Below, one piece after another: positions 9,696 to 18,447 of a stretch of 64,000 bases of DNA. The DNA is taken from positions 124,001-188,000 of the forward strand of contig JAGYKK010000001.1 in assembly GCA_018401645.1 (NCBI GenBank), given 5' to 3'. The stretch is from Mycobacterium sp. Its GTDB lineage: Bacteria > Actinomycetota > Actinomycetes > Mycobacteriales > Mycobacteriaceae. Every line of letters starts with the position of its first letter. The first letter of the stretch is position 1. The translations under genes and the position numbers were made by a program. Below the pieces are notes generated by a model. It did not search any database, was not told the DNA's origin, and was given only the letters and a program-made list of their open reading frames with translations.

Positions 9696-10265
9696 TCAGC
9701 CGGTATTGCCGATCAACTCCACGCCGGCGCCATTCCATCGGAATTTGACGACGCTGTTCAACCCCATGCCGCCGTCGAAGCTGAGCGCCACGGTGTCTCC
9801 GGTGCTCTGGGTGGTGTCGATGCCATTGAATCCGAAGGTATCCGGTACACCGGTGGGGATGAACTTGCCGAGATGGAACAGCACCGCCCGGGTGTTGGCG
9901 TTACCCGCATTGGTGTTTGCCTTGACGATCACCGCTGACAGTTGTGCGCACTCGTTGTAGTTTCCCGCGACGGGTTCGGGGCTCCAGCCCTGTTGGCTGC
10001 GTGGGTCACGGGGCAACTGAGAAATCGCGGCGGCGATCGCGGGCGCAGCGAGGTTGACCGCGCACGGGTCCGGCGCCGCAGGCGTCGGCGGCGGTGCGGC
10101 CTGACTCGATGGGGCCTCTGGCGTGGAATTCTCGGGGACCGCCGGGGTGGTCGCCGTGGATGAGGGCAGCGGAGTCTTGGACACCGTCGAGTCACCGGAC
10201 CCGCACCCGGCGAGGATGGCGACAACGGCGACGGCCGTCATCGAGGCAGTCCAGCGATGCCACAC
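9696..10265 (-). CDS. lprE: LppP/LprE-family lipoprotein
   Basis: A 189-residue lipoprotein. A short basic start, a hydrophobic stretch and the lipobox LAGC near residue 21 direct lipidation. Residues about 25-68 are a Ser/Thr/Pro-rich spacer typical of surface lipoproteins. The folded domain follows, with the Cys pair in DPCAVNL and NYNECAQ, and phrases such as VLFHLGKFIPTGVPDTFGF that mark the LppP/LprE family. In M. tuberculosis LprE (Rv1252c) also lies beside deaD, in the same divergent arrangement as here. The biochemical function is unknown. Confidence 0.85.
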   Translation of the reverse strand: MWHRWTASMTAVAVVAILAGCGSGDSTVSKTPLPSSTATTPAVPENSTPEAPSSQAAPPPTPAAPDPCAVNLAAPAIAAAISQLPRDPRSQQGWSPEPVAGNYNECAQLSAVIVKANTNAGNANTRAVLFHLGKFIPTGVPDTFGFNGIDTTQSTGDTVALSFDGGMGLNSVVKFRWNGAGVELIGNTG

Positions 10266-10342
10266 ATCGCAGCACGGTACCGGCTATCGCGGGCGTCTCA
10301 GGCGCGACCCGCACGGGCAGACCTGCACCCGCGCGATGGCAT

Positions 10343-10348
10343 TAGACT
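10343..10348 (+). promoter_or_regulatory. Candidate -10 hexamer (TAGACT) for leaderless deaD
   Basis: TAGACT ends 9 nt before the deaD ATG at 10358, and no Shine-Dalgarno sequence lies between. This matches the leaderless architecture common in mycobacteria. The -35 region is not recognisable. Confidence 0.4.
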
Positions 10349-10357
10349 TCAGGCGCA

Positions 10358-12085
10358 ATGACAACCCTCGAAAACGGCGCGGCGGTCGGCCCTGCCGGTG
10401 AGCACGGACGGACTTTCGCCGACCTGCAGATCCATCCCGCGGTGTTGCAGGCGGTCCTCGACGTCGGCTACGAGACGCCCTCACCCATCCAGGCGGCCAC
10501 CATCCCGGCCCTGTTGGCCGGTTCCGACGTGGTCGGCCTCGCCCAGACCGGCACCGGAAAGACCGCGGCGTTCGCCATCCCGATCCTGTCGCGCATCGAC
10601 ACCTCCAGCAAGAACACCCAGGCGCTGGTGCTGGCCCCGACCCGCGAACTGGCTCTGCAGGTTGCCGAGGCCTTCAGCCGGTACGGGACGCATCTGCCGA
10701 GGGTCACCGTGCTGCCGATCTATGGCGGCCAGTCCTACACCGTGCAGTTGGCCGGCCTGCGGCGCGGAGCGCACATCGTGGTCGGCACACCGGGCCGCGT
10801 CATCGATCACCTCGAACGTGGCACCCTGAATCTCTCGCATCTGGACTACCTCGTCCTCGACGAAGCCGACGAGATGCTGCAGATGGGTTTCGCCGAGGAT
10901 GTCGAGCGCATTCTCGCCGACACTCCAGAGTACAAGCAGGTCGCGCTGTTCTCGGCCACCATGCCCCCCGCGATCCGCAAGATCACCACTAAGTATCTGC
11001 ACGACGCGGTGGAAGTGGCGGTCAAGTCGAAAACCGCCACCGCTGAGAACATCACCCAGCGCTACATCCAGGTGGCCGGGCCGCGGAAGATGGATGCCCT
11101 GACCCGTGTCCTCGAGGTCGAGCCGTTTGAGGCGATGATCGTGTTCGTGCGAACGAAGCAGGCTACCGAGGAGGTGGCTGAAAAGCTGCGTGCTCGTGGG
11201 TTTTCCGCCGCAGCGATCAACGGTGATATCCCGCAGGTGCAGCGCGAGCGTACGATCGCTGCGCTGAAACGTGGTGGATCGAAGGGTATCGATATCCTGG
11301 TCGCCACCGACGTCGCCGCCCGAGGCCTTGACGTCGAACGCATCTCGCATGTGCTCAACTACGACATTCCGCACGACCCGGAGTCCTACGTGCATCGCAT
11401 CGGCCGTACCGGTCGCGCGGGCCGCTCTGGAAACGCGCTGTTGTTCGTCTCGCCCCGAGAACGGCATCTGCTGAAGTCGATAGAGAAAGTGACCCGACAG
11501 AAGGTCATCGAGACGCAGCTTCCCACCGTCGAAGACGTGAACGCCCAACGGGTTTCGAGGTTCGGCGACTCGATCACCGACGCTCTCAGGGCTCCCGGGT
11601 TCGAAATGTTCCGCCGTCTTGTCGAGGACTACGAGCGCGACAACGACGTCCCGATGGGCGATATCGCCGCCGCACTGGCGTTGCAGTCCCGCGACGGTGC
11701 GGAGTTCCTGCTGACCGAACCGCCGCCGGTTCCGGAACGCATCAGAGGCCACGATAAGCCTGACCGCGAACGGGCGCCGCGGCGGACCCGCGACGACCTG
11801 GCCACCTACCGGATCGCGGTGGGCAAGAGACATAAAGTGGGGCCGGGTTCGATCGTCGGCGCAATCGCCAACGAGGGCAATCTCAATCGCAGCGATTTCG
11901 GGCACATCACCATCAAAGCGGATCATTCGTTGGTGGAACTGCCGGCCAAGCTGTCCACGTCGACGCTCAAAGCTCTCGAGAAGACCCGGATCTCGGGGAT
12001 CCTTATCGACCTCAAACTTGATCGCGGCGGCCAGTCCCACCAAACACGGCCGCCCGCCGGGAAGCCCCGGCGCAAGGCGCCGTGA
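10358..12085 (+). CDS. deaD: DEAD-box ATP-dependent RNA helicase DeaD/CsdA
   Basis: A 575-residue RNA helicase expected to unwind RNA during ribosome assembly, cold adaptation and mRNA turnover. The Q motif is at about 39-50 (ETPSPIQAATIP), Walker A AQTGTGKT at 62-69, then PTRELALQ, the box DEAD in LDEADEM, SAT, and in the second RecA lobe ARGLDVERISHV and HRIGRTGRAGR. Residues after about 485 form a DbpA-type RNA-binding domain (IAVGKRHKVGPGSIVGAIA), followed by a basic tail. The start is supported by a -10-like hexamer 9 nt upstream. The stop overlaps the GTG of the next gene by 4 nt, which suggests coupled translation with the acyltransferase. Confidence 0.95.
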   Translation: MTTLENGAAVGPAGEHGRTFADLQIHPAVLQAVLDVGYETPSPIQAATIPALLAGSDVVGLAQTGTGKTAAFAIPILSRIDTSSKNTQALVLAPTRELALQVAEAFSRYGTHLPRVTVLPIYGGQSYTVQLAGLRRGAHIVVGTPGRVIDHLERGTLNLSHLDYLVLDEADEMLQMGFAEDVERILADTPEYKQVALFSATMPPAIRKITTKYLHDAVEVAVKSKTATAENITQRYIQVAGPRKMDALTRVLEVEPFEAMIVFVRTKQATEEVAEKLRARGFSAAAINGDIPQVQRERTIAALKRGGSKGIDILVATDVAARGLDVERISHVLNYDIPHDPESYVHRIGRTGRAGRSGNALLFVSPRERHLLKSIEKVTRQKVIETQLPTVEDVNAQRVSRFGDSITDALRAPGFEMFRRLVEDYERDNDVPMGDIAAALALQSRDGAEFLLTEPPPVPERIRGHDKPDRERAPRRTRDDLATYRIAVGKRHKVGPGSIVGAIANEGNLNRSDFGHITIKADHSLVELPAKLSTSTLKALEKTRISGILIDLKLDRGGQSHQTRPPAGKPRRKAP

Positions 12086-13219
12086 CGTCCGCCGGCGCGG
12101 TGGGTCAGCGCAACGCCGGGGCCGTCACCGGGGTAGGCCGGGTTCCGCAACTGACCGGTGTCCGCGCCCTCGCCGCGATACTGGTTCTTGCCACTCATGC
12201 GGCGTACACCACCGGCAAGTACACCCACGGATATCTCGGCGTCGTTTACTCGCGCATGGAGATCGGGGTGCCGATCTTCTTCGTGCTGTCGGGGTTCCTG
12301 TTTAATTCGGCCCTGGGTCAAGGCGGCAGCCGCCGGTGCGCCACCACCGTCGCTGCAGCGCTACGCCCATCACCGGGTTCGGCGATCTTGCCCCTACGTG
12401 GTGACGGTGCTGGCCGCCTACCTGATCTATCACTTCCGTGACGCCGGCCCCAATCCCGGGCACTCCTGGGGCGGACTGCTGCGAAATCTCACGCTGACCC
12501 AGATCTACACCGACTCCTACCTGTATTCCCACCTCCATCAAGGCCTCACCCAGATGTGGAGCCTGGCCGTCGAGGTGGCGTTCTACGTGGCCCTTCCCGT
12601 CCTCGCGTTTCTGCTGCTGGCGGTGCTCTGCCGTCGGCGGTGGCGGCCCGGTCTGCTGCTAGCCGGTTTGGGCGGGGTGGCGCTGATCAGTCCGGCCTGG
12701 ATGGTGCTGGTGCATACGACGGACTTTCTGCCCGACGGCGCCCCGCTGTGGCTGCCCGGATATCTGGCGTGGTTTGTCGGTGGAATGGTGCTGGCGGTGT
12801 TGGCGGCCGTGGGAGTCCGGGTTTATTGGTTCATCGCGATTCCCCTGGCGGTGGTGTGCTACTTCATCGTGTCCACGCCGATCGCCGGTGAGCCGACCAC
12901 CTCACCGACCGGACTGGCGCAGGCGGTGGTGAAGATCGCCTTCTACGCGGTGATCGCGACACTGGTGGTTGCGCCCCTGGCGCTCGGCAACAGCGGCGCG
13001 TACCCGCGGTTGCTGGGCAGCAGACCCATGGTGTGGCTCGGGGAGATCTCCTACGAGATCTTTTTGGTGCACCTCATCGTAATGGAGTTGACGATGGTCG
13101 AGATCCTGCATTGGCGGGTCTACACCGGTTCGATGCCGGTGCTATTCATCGTCACGCTGGCGTTGACCATCCCGGTGGCGTGGGTGTTGCACCGTTTCAC
13201 TCGGGTGCGGACGATCTGA
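12082..13219 (+). CDS. Acyltransferase family 3 membrane protein (Rv1254-like), frameshifted
   Basis: An integral membrane O-acyltransferase, about 378 residues when both frames are joined. The first frame (from GTG 12082) gives GVRALAAILVLATHAAY, whose R-x10-H pattern is the family signature, and VPIFFVLSGFLF. It then fails near 12300-12325, and the rest reads in the frame ending at 13219: WVKAAAAG, LTQMWSLAVEVAFY and eight or so hydrophobic helices. A second pair of small indels near 12390 garbles RRxLPAYVV. Family members transfer acetyl or other short acyl groups to lipids and glycans of the envelope. It is translationally coupled to deaD. The two frames together match one gene, so I regard the break as a local sequence fault. 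Confidence 0.75.
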
Positions 13220-13221
13220 CC

Positions 13222-13264
13222 CCGGCGGCGAACGCGGAAATTGTGTCAATCGCTCCGCCGCCGG
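13222..13264. terminator. Inverted repeat between convergent genes (candidate bidirectional terminator)
   Basis: CCGGCGGCG at 13222-13230 is matched exactly by CGCCGCCGG at 13256-13264, with a 25-nt AT-richer loop. It fills the 59-bp gap between the stops of the acyltransferase (13219) and the P450 (13279), where a terminator for both strands would be expected. There is no T-run, as is usual in mycobacteria. Confidence 0.4.
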
Positions 13265-13278
13265 CCGGTTTCGGTCAT

Positions 13279-14514
13279 TTAGCCTGTCATCCGCACCGGA
13301 ACCGACAGTGGCCGGCGCACGTAACTGCCACCCGCCCAGGCGATTCCGGACTTGTCGACCTCGAAATCGGGGCAGCGGGCCAAAAGTTCGGTCAACGCGA
13401 TCCGGGACTGCAGTCGCGCCGCCGCGGCCCCCAGGCAGTGGTGTGCGCCGTGGCTGAAGGTCAGAATATTTCGTGGTCGGCGGGTGACGTCCAACTCTGC
13501 GGCGTCGGGGCCGTACTGCCGTTCGTCGCGGTTGGCCGAACCGTAGAGCAGGAGTACCTTGCGGCCGGCCGGGATGGTGCGCTCGGCGATCGTGACGTCC
13601 CGGGTGACGGTGCGGGCCAGTCCCTGAACCGGGGAGGTCAGCCGAAGAAATTCCTCAATGGCGTCGGTCATCAACTCAGGCTGCCGGGCCAGCAGTGCGC
13701 GTTGGTCGGGCCGCTGATCCAGCAGTTGCACTGCGCCGCCGAGTAATCCGGTGGTGGTGTCGTTGCCACCGGTGACCATGGTGAAGGTGAAAGCGAGGAT
13801 GGACAGCACGCCGGCGGTGTCGCCGTCCGCACCGACACCGGCCGCCACCAGATGCGACACCGTGTCGTCGCCGGGATCACGTCGGCGGCGCTCGATGAGT
13901 TCAGAGAAGTAAGCCATCATCGACAGCACCGCGTCCCCGGCGCTGACCACTCCCCCGGGGCCGGAGGCGCTTGCCGCGACGATGGCGTCGGTCCATCCGT
14001 CGAATCTCGCCCGGTCGGCATCGGGGACGCCGAGGTAGTGCGCGACCACCATCGAGGGCAGCGGCTTGAACAATTCGGCGATGATGTCGCCACCGCCCTG
14101 GGTGCGCATCCGTTCGATGCGCTCGATCACGAACTCCCGCACCTTCGGTTCGACCGCCTCGACCTGGCGCGGAGTGAACCCGCGCGCCACCAGCTTGCGG
14201 AACTCGGTGTGCACGGGCGGGTCCTGCATCACCATCGGTGGGTTGTCGGCCAGGCCGATGAGTTCAAGTTCGTTGTAGTTGACGGTCAGGCCCTGCGCCG
14301 AGGAAAACGTCTGGTGGTCGCGGGCGGCGTTCCAGATGTCGGCGTGCCGGGACAGTACCCAGTAGTCATGCCCGGGGCTGCGCGCGGTGACGTGGTGCAC
14401 CGGGTCGTGATCGCGAAGCGCAGAGTACATCGGCCAGGGGTCCACCCAGGTGTCACCGGCCCGAAGCTCGAACTGGGTCACCGGGTGCACGTCTGTGGGC
14501 ACGTCTGTGGACAT
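13279..14514 (-). CDS. Cytochrome P450, CYP130-like
   Basis: A 411-residue soluble bacterial P450. The I-helix oxygen-activation motif is MVTGGNDTT, the K-helix ExxR is in EEFLR, and the haem-binding loop is FSHGAHHCLG with the thiolate Cys near residue 360. Position and sequence match CYP130 (Rv1256c) of M. tuberculosis, whose natural substrate remains unsettled; CYP130 has been shown to bind azoles. No ferredoxin or ferredoxin reductase gene is adjacent, so redox partners come from elsewhere. The TetR gene that separates acyltransferase and P450 in M. tuberculosis (Rv1255c) is absent here. Confidence 0.9.
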   Translation of the reverse strand: MSTDVPTDVHPVTQFELRAGDTWVDPWPMYSALRDHDPVHHVTARSPGHDYWVLSRHADIWNAARDHQTFSSAQGLTVNYNELELIGLADNPPMVMQDPPVHTEFRKLVARGFTPRQVEAVEPKVREFVIERIERMRTQGGGDIIAELFKPLPSMVVAHYLGVPDADRARFDGWTDAIVAASASGPGGVVSAGDAVLSMMAYFSELIERRRRDPGDDTVSHLVAAGVGADGDTAGVLSILAFTFTMVTGGNDTTTGLLGGAVQLLDQRPDQRALLARQPELMTDAIEEFLRLTSPVQGLARTVTRDVTIAERTIPAGRKVLLLYGSANRDERQYGPDAAELDVTRRPRNILTFSHGAHHCLGAAAARLQSRIALTELLARCPDFEVDKSGIAWAGGSYVRRPLSVPVRMTG

Positions 14515-14555
14515 AGACCTTGCCTACGGCAGCACCACGGCCGCTGTCAAACCCT

Positions 14556-14903
14556 TCACAGATCCAGGTGCAGCCGCAAGGCGGCATCAACTCGGACCAT
14601 GTCCTGCGGCGACACTCGTCCTACCGCACGCGTGAGTCTCTCCAGGGCGACTGATCGGACCTGCTCTACCTGAGCTTTGGAGTCGGCGGACAATTCCGTC
14701 GCGACCCCGGCCAGGAAGACTTGGAATGGGTAGACCTTGTTGATGTTGGTGCTCAGCGGGACCACGGTCACCACGCCGCGGCCCAATGCGACAGCGGTGG
14801 TGTTGGCGCGGTCGTTGCTCACGACGACAGCGGGACGCCGTTTGTCCGCCTCGCTGCCGCGAACCGGATTGAGGTCGACCAGCCAGATGTCACCTCGCAG
14901 CAT
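14556..14903 (-). CDS. mazF: MazF-type endoribonuclease toxin (MazF9/Rv2801c-like)
   Basis: A 115-residue PemK/MazF toxin. It opens with [24 protein letters not shown], holding the conserved R-G-x-I/V-W and the GSE...RPAVVVSND signature with the catalytic Arg and nearby acidic residues, then [10 protein letters not shown] and a KAQVEQVRS core. It resembles MazF9 of M. tuberculosis (Rv2801c, MazF-mt1), which cuts RNA in a sequence-specific way. Its start lies 14 nt inside the mazE coding end, so the pair is translationally coupled. It is not part of the syntenic block in M. tuberculosis and appears to be an insertion between the P450 and glcD genes. Confidence 0.92.
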   Translation of the reverse strand: MLRGDIWLVDLNPVRGSEADKRRPAVVVSNDRANTTAVALGRGVVTVVPLSTNINKVYPFQVFLAGVATELSADSKAQVEQVRSVALERLTRAVGRVSPQDMVRVDAALRLHLDL

Positions 14904-15120
14904 CGGTCAGTCCGTCACCGCTCGCCTTGTCCCAGGCGGGTTCGTCGTCAGACTCCGACCATTCGGTCCAGGCGTCGCGGTAGTCCTGCTCGAGGGTGGG
15001 ATATCGCAGCATCCGAATGGCGCGTTGGACTCCGGCGGACCGGGAGGGCAACCCTGCGGTCCGCACGAACGCGTCGAGGACGCTGACGTCGTCTTCGGAA
15101 AGACTCACGCTTAACTTCAC
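14890..15120 (-). CDS. mazE: MazE-type antitoxin (MazE9-like)
   Basis: A 76-residue antitoxin. The N-terminal [19 protein letters not shown] is a ribbon-helix-helix DNA-binding fold, followed by [25 protein letters not shown] and an acidic, disordered tail ([12 protein letters not shown]) that should wrap the toxin. It starts with GTG. A palindrome lies 9-22 bp before the start, which suggests autorepression by the MazE-MazF complex. Together with mazF it forms a stabilisation or stress module. Confidence 0.9.
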   Translation of the reverse strand: MKLSVSLSEDDVSVLDAFVRTAGLPSRSAGVQRAIRMLRYPTLEQDYRDAWTEWSESDDEPAWDKASGDGLTDAAR

Positions 15121-15126
15121 ACCCCG

Positions 15127-15142
15127 ATGCTACCCCGGTAGC
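15127..15142 (-). promoter_or_regulatory. mazEF promoter and operator candidate
   Basis: GCTACC-CC-GGTAGC (15129-15142) is an inverted repeat with perfect 6-bp arms. Read on the minus strand, TAGCAT (15132-15127) would be a -10 hexamer ending 6 nt before the mazE GTG at 15120, so the operator overlaps the promoter. Ribbon-helix-helix antitoxins usually bind such sites. The assignment rests on symmetry and spacing. Confidence 0.45.
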
Positions 15143-15190
15143 AATTTGGTGGTCATGCAGTTGGTGATCGTGCAGGGTGAAGGGCGGTCC

Positions 15191-16570
15191 TCAGATCATC
15201 GCACCCGGATTGAGAATGCCGTCGGGATCCAGGGCGACCTTGATGCGCCGGTTGAGTTCCATCGCCTCAGGCCCCAGTTGGCCGGCCAGCCACGGCTTCT
15301 TCAACCGGCCCACGCCGTGTTCGCCGGTGATGGTGCCGCCAAGGCTGATCGCAAGGACCATGATGTCGCCGAAGGCCGTGTGAGCCCGCGCCGTCATCGC
15401 GGCGTCGTCGGCGTCGTAGACGATCAACGGGTGGGTGTTGCCGTCACCGGCATGGGCGATCACCGAGATGGTCAGGTCGGCCTCCGCGGCGATCCTGGCC
15501 ACCCCGGCGACCAGGTCGGCCAGCGCCGGGAGAGGTACGCCGACGTCCTCCAAGAGCAGCGAACCCTTCGCCTCAACCGCCGGTATCGCGAAGCGACGGG
15601 CTACCACGAACGCCTCGCCCTCATCGGGATCAGCGGTCGAGAAGCATTCGGTGGCACCGGCTTCGGTGAACATCTGCGCCATGAACTCGGCATCCTCGGC
15701 ACCTGCCGGGCCGCGGTCATCGGAGGCGGCCACCATCATCGCGGCGGCGCCTCGGTCCAGGCCCATCCGGAGTTTGTCCTCGACGGCGTTGATCGCGACG
15801 GCGTCCATGAACTCCAGCATCGAGGGCCGGATCCTGCCGGTGATGGCCACCACCGAACTGACGGCGGCCTCCACCGAATCGAAGGTCGCGACCACCGTGG
15901 CCGACGTGCGCTGCGGTGGGAGCAGGCGCAGAGTCACCTCGGTGATCACCCCGAGGGTGCCCTCGCTGCCGACGAACAGTTTGGTCAGGCTCAGCCCGGC
16001 GACGTCCTTGAGGCGCGGCCCACCGAGGCGCACCGCGGTCCCGTCGGCCAGCACCACCTGCAGGCCCAGCACGTAGTCGGTCGTGACGCCGTATTTCACG
16101 CAACACAGGCCGCCGGCGTTGGTAGCGACGTTGCCGCCGATACTGCAGATCTCATACGACGACGGATCCGGCGGATACCACAGGCCGTGGGCCGCCACGG
16201 CTTTCTTCACCTCGGCATTGAGCAGGCCGGGTTGGGCGACCGCCGTGCGGGTGATCGGGTCGACGGTGATCTCGCGCATCTTCTCGGTGGAGAGCACGAT
16301 CCCGCCCTCCAGTGCCGTCGCCCCGCCGGAGAGTCCACTGCCTGCTCCGCGCGGCACCACCGCGACCCGATGGGCGGTGGCCCACCGCAGCACCGCCTGG
16401 ACCTGCTCGGTACTGGTGGGTCGGACCACGGCCAACGGCGTTCCGGCGGCCGGGTCCATGGCGCGGTCGTGTCGGTAGGAGGCCACGATGTCGGGGTCGG
16501 TGACCACGGTGCCCTCGGGCAGGGTGGCGCCGAGTTCGGCGATCCGGGTTGTTAACGCACTCGCTACCAT
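15191..16570 (-). CDS. FAD-linked oxidase, GlcD family (Rv1257c-like)
   Basis: An intact 459-residue flavoprotein. The PCMH FAD domain carries VPRGAGSGLSGGATALEGG, ICSIGGNVATNAGGLCC and GSEGTLGVITEV; the C-terminal FAD-oxidase domain ends with VIAHAGDGNTHP and TITGEHGVGRLKKPWL, the usual catalytic histidines. It should oxidise a 2-hydroxyacid such as glycolate or D-lactate and pass electrons to an acceptor not visible here. The start overlaps the stop of the upstream kinase-like gene by 7 nt, so it is the last gene of a minus-strand run with tap and the kinase. Confidence 0.9.
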   Translation of the reverse strand: MVASALTTRIAELGATLPEGTVVTDPDIVASYRHDRAMDPAAGTPLAVVRPTSTEQVQAVLRWATAHRVAVVPRGAGSGLSGGATALEGGIVLSTEKMREITVDPITRTAVAQPGLLNAEVKKAVAAHGLWYPPDPSSYEICSIGGNVATNAGGLCCVKYGVTTDYVLGLQVVLADGTAVRLGGPRLKDVAGLSLTKLFVGSEGTLGVITEVTLRLLPPQRTSATVVATFDSVEAAVSSVVAITGRIRPSMLEFMDAVAINAVEDKLRMGLDRGAAAMMVAASDDRGPAGAEDAEFMAQMFTEAGATECFSTADPDEGEAFVVARRFAIPAVEAKGSLLLEDVGVPLPALADLVAGVARIAAEADLTISVIAHAGDGNTHPLIVYDADDAAMTARAHTAFGDIMVLAISLGGTITGEHGVGRLKKPWLAGQLGPEAMELNRRIKVALDPDGILNPGAMI

Positions 16571-17201
16571 GAGCTGATCTTAGGGTTTGGTCGGGCGCCG
16601 AGAAAGAAACGCAAGTGTGACGAGCGCAGGGCCGCAACGATCAGGTCAACAGACTCCTGGGTGCTCTGGCTGTCCGTCCACACGCTGACGTCGTACTCCA
16701 CACCGTGCGAGTGGCACAGTTCGCTGCTCCGGCGGGCCAATCCGAGGGGTCTGCCTTCGAGTTCTCCGTCATTCCTCGAGGCTTCGCGGCGCTCCAACTC
16801 CGACACCGAGCAGAAGACTCCCACCGTGAACATCACCCGCTCCGTCCGTCGCTACAGCTTGCCGAACCGGAGTCGTCGACGTACTCCCACGCGGCGCGGC
16901 CGTCATGAGCTTCGCGGGAGATGAGCCGGTGCCGATCACCACCGGCGAGTGTCACGAAGCTGACGGGGAAGAGCGTCTCCGGGATCAGCAACACCACGTC
17001 GTCGAACGCAACCCGCGCGAAGCTGACTGCGGGGTCGCCATCGCCAATCGAGACCAGGCGGTCGTGGAGTGCCCGGCACAGCGTCGATTTGCCCGATGAA
17101 CTCGGCCCGTTGACGAGAATCGCGACCGGGGCCGGTGCGACGATCTCATCGCTCGTCGGGTTCATCTGGAATCTCGGTCCATTCGGAAATCCTAGGTCCA
17201 C
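16564..17201 (-). CDS. Chloramphenicol-phosphotransferase-like P-loop kinase, frameshifted
   Basis: Two abutting minus-strand frames (16833-17201 and 16564-16836) read as one protein of about 210 residues. The first has a Walker A VNGPSSSGKST and a following VAFDDVVLLIP, matching the position of the catalytic Asp of chloramphenicol 3-O-phosphotransferase. The second continues FTVGVFCSVSELERRE, PLGLARRSSELCHSHGVEYDV and a C-terminal helix, the usual end of that family. About thirty residues between them look short or garbled near 16835-16860. The start could instead be the Met at about 17165. Its first codons overlap the stop of tap by 10 nt, and its stop overlaps glcD by 7 nt. The substrate is unknown; homologs are often annotated only as AAA or CPT-like proteins. 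Confidence 0.6.
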
Positions 17202-18436
17202 TGAGCAGGGGGCGCATCGTCCAACTCACGAAGTGCCGGTACCCATGGGCACACCATCGCGATCACCAGCACCGGCAGCGCAAGTGCCAGGAACGCCGTC
17301 GTGAGTCCGTACGCGTCCACCAGTGGGCCGGCGATCATGAAACCGACCGGACCCGCTGCGTAGGCCATCGACGTCATCACCCCGACCACCCGGCCGCGCA
17401 TCTGGGGGGGTGTGCGGGTCTGCATCACCGAGTTGGTAATGGGGCCGATCGGCCCGTACATCATGCCCACGACCAGCGAGAGCACCAGGATCACCGGCAG
17501 CGGCGGCAGGAACGCGATCACGGTTGCCGCTGTCCCGAAGGTGGCGACCGCGGTCAGCACGGTGGTGCGCCTTCGTGCCACCCGGGACAGCACGGTCCAA
17601 CTCAGCGCCCCGATGAGTCCGCCGATCGAGAGCGCCATCAACACCCAGCCGAGGTGGGCGGGTTCGTTGCGATCGCTGAAATACTTCGGAAACAGCACGC
17701 TCTCCATCGGCAGGTACAAACCGGTGACGGCCAACTCAAGGAGCCCGAGTGACCGCAGTACGCGGTTGTTCCAGACGAAGCGCAGCCCCTCCATGGCACC
17801 GGAGACGACGCCGTCGGGCCGATCGTCAGGCTCGGGCTGATCGGCGCCGGAAAGCCGCAGTGCCGCCATCGCCAGAATCGGCGAAGGCGCGGCGGTCCTA
17901 CATGGTGTTGATCCCGCCGAGGGTGGCGATGACGGTCCGCGAAACGCCCGGTCGGTGATATAGGCGAGATTGAAGGTCGCCTCGTAGACCACTGTTGGTG
18001 CGATCAGCGTCCAGCACCGGCCCGGCGCGCGCCCGCCTCGGGCAGCATCAGAGCAGCCGCGCGTCATCCCGGCCGGGTCGAAGAATGCACCGAGCGCGGC
18101 CAGGCCGGCCAACACCGCGGTGTTGAGCACCCCGGTGCCCAGGGTCAGCGCCAACACCGGGATGGCCGCCACCGACAGCGCCGACATCGCGTCGGCCAGC
18201 ATGGCGACCCGGCGCCGGCCAAGGAAGTCCACGCCCACGCCCGCGATCAGCGACGCGAACAATAGGGGCAGGGTGCCCGCCCCGGCGACGATGGATGCTT
18301 CGGTGGCACTGCCGGTGCGCTGCAACACCAGCCACGGGAAGGCGACCAGCGAGATACCGTTGCCCGCAGCGGCCAGGAACGCCGAGCCGAGGATCAGCGA
18401 CACCGGCCCGCGTGACGTTCTCACTTCCAGCAGCAT
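17192..18436 (-). CDS. tap: Tap-like MFS multidrug efflux pump
   Basis: A 414-residue, 12-helix MFS transporter close in size and order to Tap (Rv1258c), which exports tetracycline, aminoglycosides and spectinomycin in mycobacteria and lies in the WhiB7 regulon. I chose the Met at 18436 (MLLEVRTSRGPVSL) because the longer open frame to 18562 runs through the divergent udgB gene. The N-half has AGNGISLVAFPWLVLQ and LADAMSALSV; the C-half has MESVLFPKYF and RGRVVGVMTSMAY. Between about 17880 and 18060 the frame is open but the protein is wrong: expected sequence after FFDPAGMT is split over other frames and returns at VYEATFNLAYI, then is lost again until MAALRL. This looks like several compensating indels. 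Confidence 0.85.
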   Translation of the reverse strand: MLLEVRTSRGPVSLILGSAFLAAAGNGISLVAFPWLVLQRTGSATEASIVAGAGTLPLLFASLIAGVGVDFLGRRRVAMLADAMSALSVAAIPVLALTLGTGVLNTAVLAGLAALGAFFDPAGMTRGCSDAARGGRAPGRCWTLIAPTVVYEATFNLAYITDRAFRGPSSPPSAGSTPCRTAAPSPILAMAALRLSGADQPEPDDRPDGVVSGAMEGLRFVWNNRVLRSLGLLELAVTGLYLPMESVLFPKYFSDRNEPAHLGWVLMALSIGGLIGALSWTVLSRVARRRTTVLTAVATFGTAATVIAFLPPLPVILVLSLVVGMMYGPIGPITNSVMQTRTPPQMRGRVVGVMTSMAYAAGPVGFMIAGPLVDAYGLTTAFLALALPVLVIAMVCPWVPALRELDDAPPAQWT

Positions 18437-18441
18437 AGATT
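18436..18441 (+). promoter_or_regulatory. Candidate -10 hexamer (TAGATT) for leaderless udgB
   Basis: TAGATT ends 6 nt before the udgB GTG at 18448 and overlaps the first base of the divergent tap start codon. Only 11 bp separate the two start codons, so at least one of the two transcripts must be leaderless or start inside the other gene. Confidence 0.35.
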
Positions 18442-18447
18442 CGCTTC

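Noticed and set aside
10481..12043. 520-residue open frame on the minus strand opposite deaD
   Set aside because: It is antisense to a perfect DEAD-box helicase; it is rich in Gly/Arg/His/Asp without any domain, as expected for the complement of high-GC coding DNA.
14996..16555. 519-residue plus-strand frame opposite mazE and glcD
   Set aside because: It crosses two opposite-strand genes with clear family motifs.
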